64,000 nt of DNA from contig NW_019091415.1 in the NCBI RefSeq assembly GCF_001949145.1, positions 1,105,853 through 1,169,852 of the forward strand. Direction: 5' to 3'. Shown here in pieces: positions 44,601 through 53,883 of this stretch. This stretch comes from Acanthaster planci (lineage: Eukaryota > Echinodermata > Asteroidea > Valvatida > Acanthasteridae). The notes beneath the pieces are model-generated. The model was not told the origin of the DNA. It saw only the letters and a program-made list of their open reading frames with translations, and searched no databases. The position numbers and the translations under genes are program-made. Within the stretch, counting starts at the first letter, position 1. Every line of letters starts with the position of its first letter.

Positions 44601-47600
44601 CGTCGTGCCGTCGCATTGTTCTCTTGCCGTCGAGTTATTATACTGGTGAAAATAGGGGCGCCCTTGGAGACGGAGCTAAGTTCAAAGCCAATAAATACAC
44701 GTACCATCACATCTTGTAGGCCAGGACTTGAGGCATACGCCCTCTACTGGCCGTGATAATCACCAGCCATTTTTAGAAACAGTAAGGCACGGCGATACGA
44801 TGCGACAACATGACGCGACGGCACATCAGGACGCGACAGCGCAACGGCAGGACGCGACGTCCTGGCATTAAGTTATGTATCGGGGACAGCGAGTTTGTCA
44901 AAAATAAAAAGTTAAAAATCTCATCCAATCCATATGCAGTATCGCTTTTTTGTGATTATAATCAACACGGAGAAAAGGGGATTAATTAAAAGTAAAAATG
45001 GATGTAATAATTTACAGCAAACGTAAAAACACGTAACACACTTTGAAATTATAAACACCCAATACCCGAGATAAATCGTTTCCTCGCTGTTTTTGCATTA
45101 AGTCAGGACACAAGAAAAAGTTTCCCTCCAAGGGGTTGCCATTTGAAGCTGTGCTGAAAAACATACACCACTGGGGACGAAGTTGGTGCTAAATACGCGA
45201 AGAAAACAGACAGCGTACAGCGCCTTCTCTTGTGCACTTGCGTAGGGCAAACTAGAACAGACAGGGCATGCAGCACAAATAAAACAAGAGTGATTAGAAG
45301 TCACATCCCCCACCCCATAACAGCGGCAACTGTGTCTTCATAGGCAACGCGCAGTAAACAGCAGCACGAAAGAACGAAAAGACTGCAAACCGCCAGAACA
45401 CTGCAAGATTAAGGCAGTGTCTGAAATGGGCTTCCAAAGCCACGAAAATGGCGAAGACTTTACTCTGAGGAAAATAAAACAGAAGATGTTAAATGGAGCT
45501 AAATGAGCAAATAATGGTGAGTTAGAGAAATGAACCTTTAATCACCTTTTGTTGCAGTAGTGACACGAACGTGTTACTGTATGGCCCTCCGCCATTGCTT
45601 CCCAAGAGCGCCTGTACTTGGAAATTGTAGTTCACGCAAGACGGATTTTCTTCAATGACTACAAACCTAGACGAAATCGTCCGGTTACGTTGGGCGCCAG
45701 ATGACACAGGTATCAGTCTATACCTGTATTGGGATATTGCACCGCCTCTGTTACCACATGGCACCTCGTCCCAAGAGAAATTGAAATGATTTGGGAGGAT
45801 CCTAGTCCACGTAACATTTGCTGGTGCTGCTGTAGGCGCTAAGAACAAATTAGATTTGAAAAGCAAAACATTAAGCCAAGTTTTAAGTCATTTGGACCCT
45901 TTTAATGGAGCTCCGCCCCTACTCATTACAGGCAGTAACCCTACTGTTGATAGACGATTTAACCCTTTTCATCGTGACCTGCAATCTTACTGATTGTGCT
46001 TGATTTAAACGGTATAGAGCAAAGATCGTATAGCGCCGAAGGCGCAAGATGGATAACTTTGCCCAAAAGATGTAATTACTATGGGCGCCATTTGAGCAAG
46101 CGATATGCCTGCGCAGTTTACGGTAATGCTTGGGCGCAGGCTCGGTAGGTGCACGTGCCTGCCGCGGCGCCTACGCTCTGTCCATTAATGTGCATTGCGC
46201 ACGTGTATCGCTTGCTTAAATAGAGTACCGAAGTGAATACGTCACGAGCACAATTAGTGTGTAAAAGGCATTAATTGCGCGAGAACCAGCGCGTGAACCA
46301 ACATGCGCGCGTACTCCATTCGTTTGCACTGCACTTTCTGGTTCACAGAGACGTCACACTTCGGTACTCTATGGCGCCCATACGATTATGACGTTTTACG
46401 TGTATTCACGGTGAATTTCGCCATCTTGCGCCGCTACGCGGCGCGATACGATCTTTGGTATAGGGTGCGTTCNNNNNNNNNNNNNNNNNNNNNNNNNNNN
46501 NNNNNNNNNNNNNNNNNNNNNNNNNNNNNNNNNNNNNNNNNNNNNNNNNNNNNNNNNNNNNNNNNNNNNNNNNNNNNNNNNNNNNNNNNNNNNNNNNNNN
46601 NNNNNNNNNNNNNNNNNNNNNNNNNNNNNNNNNNNNNNNNNNNNNNNNNNNNNNNNNNNNNNNNNNNNNNNNNNNNNNNNNNNNNNNNNNNNNNNNNNNN
46701 NNNNNNNNNNNNNNNNNNNNNNNNNNNNNNNNNNNNNNNNNNNNNNNNNNNNNNNNNNNNNNNNNNNNNNNNNNNNNNNNNNNNNNNNNNNGATGGAACG
46801 TGGCGGGGACTTGACCTTTTCCCCAGAATGCCTTGGAAAACACACTGCAGCGTTCGATAAGCCTCATTTTAAGGCTTCCCTTGAGTGTAACACTGGTGTG
46901 TTCAGGAAAGCTAATCGAACGCACCCATAGAGTACCGAGGTGTGACGTCACTGTGAACCAGAAAGTGCTGTGCAAACGAATGGAGTACGCGCGCGTGTTG
47001 GTTCACGCGCTCATGCCTTTTACACACTAATTGTGCGCGTGACGTATTCACTTCGGTACTCTATTGCATCCAACATATTCTTGTTCTGGGGCAAGAAAGT
47101 AGTGAGATCTGTTTTTAGTCTTATTGCGGTTGCATGCTTGTCCAGAAAAATGAATGACATCACTGTTGGTTGACCGCATCATTAATCTGTTTAACACTTC
47201 TAGAGCCAAACAAGCTAGAAATTACTGAAGTGCATGGCTGCGTCCGATAAAATCTCGGCTGCAGTATTTAAACACTTGCAATGAGACGCGCAGCAGCCCG
47301 CCAAAAGATCTTTCCTTTCCTTCATCATGAGCGATGTTTTTCCAGCCGGAAGTACGAAGCCAAAAGACTAATTCACAACGCGTCGAGAAAAAACATCCAC
47401 ACAAGTATTAAAATGGTAATAATTTATACTTTCACCAAACCACAGAATGAAAATGCCTCCTATTTAACAATGACGCAGCAGACCCTGCATTTTGAGGTAA
47501 AGGTCAGTTTGAACATGGTCTGACCCAAACATTTCAGTGACTGTAAACAAAGGAGCGGCCTGTTGCTTTCACTGGTCTACGTGTTCCAGTCATTGACATT

Positions 47601-50600
47601 GTTTTCGGACGCACTCATCCGCAACGGAAGTGCTGTTCAAGAAAATGATTAGTTTTACTTTTTCCTTGTGGAATACTGTACCCATTATATTCATAACTAT
47701 TCATATCATTTTTGACACCTTAAATGCATAATTATTTACCTGCAAGAGAAACTGTATTTGTGGTTGCAGTGCGCTCTGAACTGTATCCTGCTTTGCTCCA
47801 TGTTTTAACGTACACATTATAAGTAGAGTATCCTTCTAAACCATGGATGATCGTCGACGTGGCAGTCTGGTTTGCGGCGAGCAGTCGTTGGGAATGGGAC
47901 AATGGTTCGCACTGGTCTCTAATAATCAATTCGTAGTGAATAACGTAGAGTAAAGTGCAGGGGTTTCCGCTGGTATCCGGTGCTGACCACGTCGCCCAAA
48001 TAGAAGGAACGCCAGCATGGGCTGTGGCCAGAAGATTACTAACGGGGCCGTGAACTATAAAAACATGAAAAGAACGTATGCATGTAATAGTCCAAAAAGG
48101 ATTTGGGGGTGAAGTTTAGCATTACGTTATGTTTCAGTCGGGATCAAAACATTTTAGGTGGACATTCTGATGAAGGACCAGTCTTAGCTCCTGATACCAA
48201 TGCTACAAAACAACGAAAAAACATCCTCACAAAAACCTTGAACAATTGACAAGACAAAAATCTGCAAAATTCAGGAAAATCTATTAAAGTATCAACTGAT
48301 TCGAAACAAGACAACGTTTCGTTAGTGTATTTTGTCCATCGATATATCAATGTTACTTTGATATCACCAACAAGTCTTATTATTAATGACATGATATCGA
48401 AAATATCGAAAGGGCATCAGATACCGACAAAATAAATTCGATGTTTATGTTTTTACCTGTTTGTTAAACCAACCCAGAACACTCTTATTCAATTCATAGA
48501 TAGTGGAAAAGTATTACAGGCTTTGAAAATTTAAGAACTTTCCGGCGACTTAATTTTTTTGCGCTACATTACCATCCAAGTTTCAGAGCCACATGGGCCA
48601 ACGCCTTCAATACATCTTGTTTCTGCCTCTCCACAACTCGTTGTGTTGTGGGAACTAAACATGTCTGAAACTTCTCAACTTTTGAGTTCTATTGATTTGC
48701 AGTGTATGCCAAGTGCACAAACAAGTATAGGGCATGTATTTGCAGATGTAGATTTACATTCTGAGCATTGTTTACCCACTTTTCCCCTTAAGGGTCGACA
48801 ATTTGTAAAGAAACTTTTAAATGCAAATGAGGCCTCTACATGTAAGGTCGCCTAAATACTGTTACATGCAATTGTGCAATACCTGTATAATTCCCCGTCA
48901 ACTGAAAAGTGGATCGTTGATCACATGTCATTGAATTATTCGTTCTATTCAACGGGTAACGTTGAATAGAAACCAGTTCAGGCTCCTCTTTCACATATCT
49001 CTTTCACAGTAAGAAAAAGGAAAATAATATATGGACGGGAACCAATTTAAATTACCAGTGGATGGCGCTTTGGAACGAAAGACATGAAACGGGGGTGAAC
49101 CAATCAAGTGAAATGAAGTTTGATTCAACGGGTGCCGTTGAATAGAAGGAATAATTCATTGACATGTTACGAGCAATCCACCGATCAAATGACAGGAATT
49201 TATGTAGGTATTGAATAAAAACAATCTACATGTATCTGATGTTGCCCAATTTGGAGAGCAAAGGCTGAAGCCATTTCTTAGTGGCACCGTGCTCGTGGAC
49301 GTAGGGGCGATACACTCGCGTTGCATGCCCTGTTGTCCAATGAGCCCTGAGCTGGACCAAGAGAGGGCTCAATTTTACCAGCAACACAGGCTCCTTTGGT
49401 GGGAATATTGATCACCATTTTAGGTTAGAGATCAATGAGTAGGAACAGCACTTCGCTGGTTTACAAACGACAGTATGAATTACAAGCGTTACGGTTACAT
49501 AGCTACCAACAAATCTCCCCACCCACATTGCTCTTTTCAACCGATGAGGGGGTGCTTCTGCTCAAAGTAGATAGAATACTCGACTTGCCAAATGCACGCG
49601 CACGTTGTGGAAAGTGCTCTTTAAGAATGTGGTGCCACTAAATACACAAATAAGGAATGTGCGTCATCTGTCACCTCATGAAATTATTCTTGCACGAATG
49701 TGAAACATTCATTACTAGATTGATACCATGCAATACATGTACCTGAATAGATTCTCTTCTAAGTAATAAATTGTTTTCTGTTAAGAGAACTATTAGGTCT
49801 CGCTCTCGTTTTAACATCCGTCACTTTGCAAAACGGACTCGGCGTCCGAAACGCCAACCACTTGTAGCACCGTAATAGACCGGTTTTTTTTTACCTTTTT
49901 TACTCTTTCTTACCTAGACTGAATTATGTCATATTAGAGAAAGAGAGACGGGGACCAGTCCAGTGCAGCTCAATTCGAATTCAAACAAACAAAGAATTAT
50001 TCAATGACATGTGATCAAAGTATGTGGTTAACTGTGCAGACTAAGTGAACTGGCAATCGGTAAACCAAGTAACTTCAACTAAAACGTGCCCTCACGGTAG
50101 TTAGGCCACTGATTTGACTGGAAGAATAATACAACATGGATGGCGTTACGGTGAACAAATTTTGTTCAATTGATCAAACTAACACGAAAAATTGACAAAG
50201 TTAACATCACTTTTTTCATATTTCAAAAGCTATGGAAACAAGGGATGATTCACAACTAGACACGTGCAATGGAAACATTATATCAGTTTGTTTCGCCTTA
50301 TGTGCTTTTGAAACAAAAAAATACTCAAGGTTTTTCGACAGAAGAACCCTCTTTCCAAGCGAATACTCTAGAATTAGAAAGGGAGCCTCATCGCGAGAGC
50401 TGCACACAAGATGATACTCACCTTTTGATGTGGTAGTAATTTGAATCGAAGGACTGTAGGGTCCAATGTCGGTGTTACGAAGAGCGGCAACTTGAAACTG
50501 GTATGCAGTGCAAGCTGTCAATGTCCTGATGGCAACTTGCAAGGAAGAAACCTCCTGACTTCTTGTAGTTCCAGCCGTCAGTCTGTATTGGTAACTCTGT

Positions 50601-53600
50601 ATATTACCTCTTCTGTTGCCACAAGGCACTGCACCCCACGAGCAGGTCATATAATCCGATCCGATTCCGGTGCAACTGACACTCTCTGGAGGAGCACCAG
50701 GGGCTGAAAAATTAGTACAGAATATGATTAGTACATCCTGTTGCAGCTGACAATTTGAACTGACAGTCGGCGCGTTTTGAAAACACCACTTTAGGAAAAA
50801 GTTTCTTTGAACCCCCCCAAAAAAACCCCAAAAGGTTATAACTATATAAGCAGGAACATTTCCATGACGCACAATAAGAAGCTGAGGGTTTAATGTAGTT
50901 GTAGTTTCGAAGTGCTGTTGAGGGCCAACCTGCAAGTATTATTAAAAGATTTTGGTGGATGGGGAATGATTCCATTCACAATAAATAAAGCATAACATGT
51001 TGAAGATCTATGAGCAGAAAATAAACTGCACTGAATTTTTAGTTCAATAGCACATTGTCTGTGTGAATTCACACGTGCGCTGCTAGAAATTGAGGTGATG
51101 TTATAAAATTACACGAAAACAAAGAGGATTTATTTAATTGCAATAATGTTATCAGTATGGCAATAGGATTGTGGTTGTGATCCTCACTTTGGGACTGGCT
51201 GAATATGTTTGGAGCAAAACAAAAAGACCTGTAGCGAATCTTGTTCGAACTTGGCAAGACTCCAAAACCCACAATGCAAACATGCAGAGTGACCAAAGTC
51301 ACCGACTTTCCGTTCTTTCTGATGTGTCATTTAATTGCCATGACTGTGCGTTTAAAGGGTAGTTACTCTTCACAAGTTAAGGGCTTCAGGTTTGTAGGCC
51401 TTTCTGATACCTGTCTCGGATGTTGTGACCTGAATTTGGGTGCTTGGTACTCCAAGCCCCGCCGAGTTCCTCCCCCGCACTTGAACTTCGTAAGTGGAGA
51501 AAAAGTAAAGGGACGATTCTGCTTGACTCAGTCGATAATTGGTGTTCGTCGTTTGGCGCAAGGTTTCGAAGCTCTCGCCAACAGTCCTACACTGGTCCCT
51601 GTTAATTAGTCGGAATTGCAGCGAGTAACCGATGATTGGGCAAACTGAACTGGAATGAAGTGCGCTCCATCTAAATCGCCATGAGGTTCCTGAGCCTGTA
51701 ATCCGGAAATTTCTCACAACTCCGGGAACTGCAGTAGAGGGTTCAGAAGAAACAAGATAAACAAGAACCGCCATAGTATCAGTGTTGGTTAATTAGTATA
51801 GCTATAGAACAGCATAATAAGCGCCACAACAACATGCTGCCAGAATGAAAGTGAAACGAGACATCGGTGAAATGTCTATTCGTACAATTTGAAATGAATC
51901 CCCTGCCAGATTTGCAGTGCTGGTTGTTTCGTTTTTGTCGGAAACCGTGGCTGGCTGGTGATTCTTCCTGCACTCTCTGTTTTATAGTTCAAGATTTGTG
52001 CTTCTATCTTGCAAGCTTAAAAGTGCTGTCTGTCAGGGGTGGCTCCAGAACTAAATTTTCGGGGGATGGTGAAACTTCTGTGCCCGGCGGCAGTCTTTTT
52101 TTGTAACCTGTTGTGGTCTCGCGTACAGGGCTGGGGCCTAATTTGGGAACGTTTTACATGCTTCAGGAATGAAAAGAAGCCCAATGCTCAGTTGCATTTT
52201 CTCATTATGATTAAAAAAGGTTTGCCCCTCGTTGGCGCAACTTGTATCCACTAATGGCCACCATACGACCAGCAAGCTAGGTACGGGGCTAAGTAGCTAC
52301 ATGGGTACGGTTAAATCTAAATTATGTTCGCCATTTATCCGATAAAAATTGAATAAATACATATTCAGGTAGATTTAGCCTCTCTCCCGTTCCCCCAAAA
52401 GCCATTCAAAACGGTTCCAATTAATGGTCAATGAAGGTAAATTTTTGAAAGTCTTTTTCGGTAATAAACAGAAGGCAATCACGTGATACAGTGCACAGTA
52501 TAAGCCAGCGACTACGGACAGACTTGGGGATTTAAGCCCCATGGCATCCCCACAAGAAAACTAGACAAGAAAAATACGGTGTCCGGAGGCGAAACTTTAA
52601 ATTTAACACTAAAAATAAACGCACTGACGCTTTGGTGTTTTAAAACGAACCATGGAGGAATCGGAAAAGATGGATACTTCGCCAATCAACTTTCGAACGT
52701 AGTGGTTCAAGTTTTTCAAATGTCAACTATTTAACAGCTAAAGTGCGCCACCTGTGGAGACTTTTTAAAACCACTTGTAAAACAATGTTCATAAAAAAAA
52801 TAGTTGTGTTGGAGCCGACATGACATGTTCACAACAGCCCCCTGGCTTAGCCCACTGTTCATTTACTGGTATCCCTCCTTGTGTCTGCGTAACCGCTCAT
52901 CCATGTGCGAGGTTAATAATATTTCTGCGGGGTATGACAAGATTAAATTCCATTTTCCGATCAGGCCAGCGTGCAAGTTGTCAGTTGTACGTTGAAAAAT
53001 TGAACCACAACGTTTGAAAAGTTGCACTATTCGACTGAAAAGTCCGATGTTTGAAAGTTGAACCACGACGTCAGATAAGTTAAACCACAGTGTTCGAAAA
53101 GTTGAAGTGCGACATTTGAAAGTTGAACGGTAGCATTTGTCTGTCCATCATACAACACCATAGGAGTACAGAGGAACTTGTAACGCAGCCATGTGCACAT
53201 GTGCACATGTTTCTTTGGCTGTTAACTTCCTGTGTTGTACGTAGACACTACCAACCCATCATCACGGTTTTCGATAACAAATCTTGCAACAAAGAGCGCC
53301 GCGTTTTCTCAAATGTTTTCTAAGCAGACATTCCAATATCGTCAAGATTTTTTCAATTCATTTCGAGGTAAATGTTTCCATACCTGAACAGGGTGTCACT
53401 GGATCTGAAGCGTTCCGTCTTGTCCTGACCATGAGGGATTCATCCAACTTACTGTGTGGTGCGAAGAGGCCTTTTCGAGAAAATAATTGTAGAAAATAGC
53501 CCAATAACTTCTGAGTTAGCAACCCAAGCAACCAAATAGTTTTAACATGTGTTGCATTGCCACCGTTGGTAATGTCTTTGACATGGCTTTAGCTCCTGTT

Positions 53601-53874
53601 CTCAGTTACTGGTGTTTTTCCTTTTGCAGTTCGTTAACAAGCCCCTGATAGAAATATAAGCCATGACCGTTTTAGTCATCATTCACTAATTTGTTACAAA
53701 TGAAGTGATTTAGGAATTACATTGTGGTCCTTGTACATGTGCCACGAGAAATTCTGCCAGAGAAGCGAACTTACACCTGAGTAAGAACCCGAATACTAGG
53801 ATGGCGACTAGCATTCCAACATGTCTTGTTCTGACAACGCAACATCCTGTGCGCAGTGGAAGAAGCGTCCCCAT
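29587..53874 (-). CDS. Receptor protein tyrosine phosphatase, FN3-only ectodomain, single phosphatase domain (gene 2)
   Basis: Paralogue of gene 1 on the opposite strand. Exons in transcription order: 53874-53775 (coding part), 51728-51411, 50703-50422, 48054-47740, 45838-45536, 44070-43756, 43142-43027, 42402-42195, 41591-41492, 40394-40157, 39022-38983, 38513-38418, 37953-37907, 35812-35601, 34947-34887, 34467-34229, 34080-33993, 32406-32330, 31805-31769, 31254-31157, 30903-30778, 30536-30391, 29999-29864, 29661-29587. Total 3773 nt, one short of a multiple of three; the deficit is in the TM exon. Order: signal peptide, six FN3, membrane-proximal domain, TM, long juxtamembrane region, one phosphatase domain, stop. 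Exons of 116, 100, 40, 88, 77, 37, 98 and 136 nt have identical lengths in gene 1. It has no Ig/EGF block and no D2, and its acid loop is WPGD. It is either a receptor with altered catalysis or a gene in early decay. Confidence 0.8.
29864..34080 (-). CDS. gene 2 phosphatase domain D1, variant acid loop
   Basis: Exons 34080-33993, 32406-32330, 31805-31769, 31254-31157, 30903-30778, 30536-30391, 29999-29864. Motifs: EKNRYANILP, DYVNASYIDGF, RKYIATQGPTK, DMWRMVWQENVSK, YWPDDTTTYG, HFTAWPGDGLP, HCSTGTGRTG and IGVIQSA. The CX5R loop is intact. The expected WPD is WPG followed by Asp, so the general acid is absent from its normal place. Q loop and KNRY loop are normal. Confidence 0.88.
30645..30770. 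repeat. CAA/CAACGA simple repeat
   Basis: Irregular run of CAACAA, CAACGA and CGACGA triplets in the intron between two D1 exons of gene 2. Open frames across it are artefacts. Confidence 0.85.
34229..37953 (-). CDS. gene 2 juxtamembrane exons
   Basis: Exons 37953-37907 (KKLGRRRQDSAS, stop-transfer), 35812-35601 (NPYWNEEAPYEPI, then KKKPVPAPRKT, a proline-rich likely SH3 ligand), 34947-34887 (PPVFVDDSVVEPD) and 34467-34229 (FKKRPPKKEV ... QFEDYIHKKKK ... NGFLKDYE). The last is homologous to gene 1 exon 18. The middle two have no match in gene 1 and lengthen the cytoplasmic linker by about 90 residues. Confidence 0.7.
35953..36189. mobile_element. MITE, about 237 bp with about 55-bp inverted ends
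   Basis: Left end TGTGACCCAATTTGAG followed by AAGTCGCCAGAGCCACTTT; the right end is its inverse (AAAGTGGCTCTGGCGACTT ... GGGTCACA). The interior is AT-rich and non-coding. In an intron of gene 2. Confidence 0.65.
37370..37570. repeat. dispersed repeat, inverted copy
   Basis: Read inversely it shares CAGTTTTCCTGGCAAC and GGAGGCTCTTTTGGT with the copy at 49245-49640. It also has the GCACCATGCTCGTGG motif found there as GCACCGTGCTCGTGG. Confidence 0.35.
38418..38513 (-). CDS. gene 2 TM exon with a one-base frame break
   Basis: From its phase-1 acceptor it reads NYFLPVAAVAVPIPLVIILA, a good TM segment, but the same frame then meets TGA. The last part reads hydrophobic (VAGVIFVR) only in the other frame, which is the frame that fits the next exon (KKLGRRR). 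At 96 nt it is one base short. Either a real deletion, a sequence error, or use of an internal GTACAG donor with a shifted acceptor downstream. Confidence 0.7.
38983..41591 (-). CDS. gene 2 membrane-proximal FN3-like domain (three exons)
   Basis: Exons 41591-41492 (100 nt), 40394-40157 (238 nt) and 39022-38983 (40 nt). Motifs: STNSTVTINVKLP; YVAGELSKADLEE, FTVGDGHTYGAF, PLHPDTEYDIY and GSVSR; then VSWGEPLRVKG. The introns carry a foldback element (39178-40001) and a hairpin (about 40988-41090). Confidence 0.8.
39178..40001. mobile_element. TTAA-flanked foldback element with about 200-bp inverted arms
   Basis: The left arm runs TTAA-AGGAAGA and includes GATTAGTTAAGCATGAATAA and GAGTGGTCACGTGATCAGAA. 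The right arm is its inverse and ends TCTTCCT-TTAA. Arms are about 39178-39375 and 39805-40001 with clear but imperfect identity. TTAA on both sides is the target duplication of piggyBac-type elements. No transposase is recognisable in the 430-bp centre. Confidence 0.75.
40988..41090. repeat. hairpin-forming short element
   Basis: TTGATCAAAGCGCCCGCGGC plus AAAATGGATAGTC on the left is matched inversely by GACTATCCATTT and GCGGGCGCCTTGATCAAA on the right, with a 36-base loop. Probably a small MITE in a gene 2 intron. Confidence 0.6.
42195..43142 (-). CDS. gene 2 FN3 domain 6, split by an intron (type B')
   Basis: Exons 43142-43027 (116 nt) and 42402-42195 (208 nt), joined at phase 0. The first has FAWSEIPCGHRHGQ, the second RALEKPYDLAF and ATKYEFLVAGVNEHGAG. 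Intron position and first-exon length equal those of gene 1 exons 11-12. Confidence 0.8.
43756..44070 (-). CDS. gene 2 FN3 domain 5 (type A)
   Basis: 315-base phase 1-1 exon, the same length as FN3 domain 3 of this gene: HGPVSNLNATT, VRWSLPDISQNKCSM, EYELTRRDLC, YSTYKVYVRTWNQAG. It looks like a duplicate of domain 3. Confidence 0.85.
44775..44866. repeat. GACGCGAC-type degenerate tandem repeat
   Basis: Degenerate tandem units such as GACGCGACGGCACA and GACGCGACAGCGCAA, about 14-16 bp each. Non-coding. Confidence 0.5.
45536..45838 (-). CDS. gene 2 FN3 domain 4 (type B)
   Basis: About 303-base exon: PTAAPANVTWTR, FSWDEVPCGNRGG, QYRYRL, CVNYNFQVQAL. The donor that keeps phase 1 is AAAG|GTTCAT. 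A stronger-looking AAAAG|GTGATT a few bases upstream would give phase 0, so the 3' border is uncertain. Confidence 0.75.
46011..46472. mobile_element. inverted-repeat element interrupted by a second MITE
   Basis: Outer arms: AAAGATCGTATAGCGCC then GGCGCAAGATGG at 46021-46052, and the inverse CCATCTTGCGCC ... ATACGATCTTTGGTATA at 46421-46463. Inside lies an element at 46222-46370. The right edge touches the assembly gap. Confidence 0.6.
46222..46370. mobile_element. MITE with AGAGTACCGAAGTG ends, copy 1
   Basis: About 149 bp, from AGAGTACCGAAGTG to CACTTCGGTACTCT, with TA next to each end. A second copy in opposite orientation is at 46928-47063. Confidence 0.7.
46463..46926. mobile_element. 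element with GGGTGCGTTC ends, containing the gap
   Basis: Left end GGGTGCGTTC (46463-46472) runs directly into the gap. The right end GAACGCACCC (46917-46926) is its exact inverse. The centre is unknown because 319 bases are N. Confidence 0.55.
46473..46791. other. assembly gap (319 N)
   Basis: Run of N between GTGCGTTC and GATGGAACG. It lies in the intron between FN3 domains 3 and 4 of gene 2 and is surrounded by inverted repeats that probably broke the assembly. Open frames crossing it are artefacts. Confidence 1.
46928..47063. mobile_element. MITE with AGAGTACCG ends, copy 2
   Basis: Opposite-orientation copy of the element at 46222-46370: TAGAGTACCGAGGTG to CACTTCGGTACTCTA, sharing AGTACGCGCGCGTGTTGGTT inside. 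About 136 bp. Confidence 0.7.
47740..48054 (-). CDS. gene 2 FN3 domain 3 (type A)
   Basis: 315-base phase 1-1 exon: HGPVSNLLATA, ATWSAPDTSGNPCTL, YELIIRDQC, and YSTYNVYVKTWSKAG. Its donor is GCAG|GTAAAT; the equivalent gene 1 exon has GC in the same context. Confidence 0.85.
48909..49181. mobile_element. MITE, about 273 bp with about 50-bp inverted ends
   Basis: Left: GTGGATCGTTGATCACATGT then TATTCAACGGGTAAC. The right end is the inverse (GGTGCCGTTGAATAGAAGGA ... GACATGTTACGAGCAATCCA). It has no coding content. A related fragment appears near 49990-50020. Confidence 0.65.
49245..49640. repeat. dispersed repeat, copy 3
   Basis: Shares segments with 28835-28990 (CTCTTTTCAACCGATGAGGG) and, inversely, with 37370-37570. 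Not identified; no protein motif. Confidence 0.4.
50422..50703 (-). CDS. gene 2 FN3 domain 2 (type B)
   Basis: 282-base phase 1-1 exon: PGAPPESVSC start, CSWGAVPCGNRRG core, SYQYRL, and CTAYQFQVAALR. Flanked by TTTTCAG| and AAAAG|GTGAGT. Confidence 0.85.
51411..51728 (-). CDS. gene 2 FN3 domain 1 (type A)
   Basis: 318-base phase 1-1 exon: PGVVRNFRITG start, RFRWSAL with Trp, FRLINRDQC, and STYEVQVRGRNSAG. It has the same RDQC motif as gene 1 FN3 domain 1, and gene 2 joins it straight to the signal peptide. Confidence 0.85.
52686..53150. repeat. inverted/tandem GTTGAACCAC repeat array
   Basis: 52991-53144 is a tandem array of roughly 26-bp units such as GAAAAGTTGAACCACGACG. The inverse motif (CAACTTTCGAACGTAGTGG) lies at about 52687-52705, so the whole may be a foldback element. 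It is in the first coding intron of gene 2. Confidence 0.5.
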
Positions 53875-53883
53875 TGTGTGTTT
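53775..53883 (-). CDS. gene 2 first coding exon: signal peptide
   Basis: On the minus strand a long T-rich tract ends in ACACAG| at 53884, then a short leader and ATG at 53874-53872. The peptide runs MGTLLPLRTG and continues into a hydrophobic stretch (VGMLVAILVFGFLL), a plausible signal peptide. The donor is AGGT|GTAAGT in phase 1, which fits the phase-1 acceptor at 51728. The clear acceptor before the ATG implies a separate upstream 5' UTR exon. Confidence 0.65.

Noticed and set aside
46303-46975. Long open frames (149-189 aa) on both strands across the gap
   Set aside because: They are open only because about 107 codons are N; the flanks are MITE sequence.
50216-50935. 239-aa minus-strand open frame as one protein
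   Set aside because: Only its middle (50422-50703) is an FN3 exon with proper splice sites; the rest is intron read-through.
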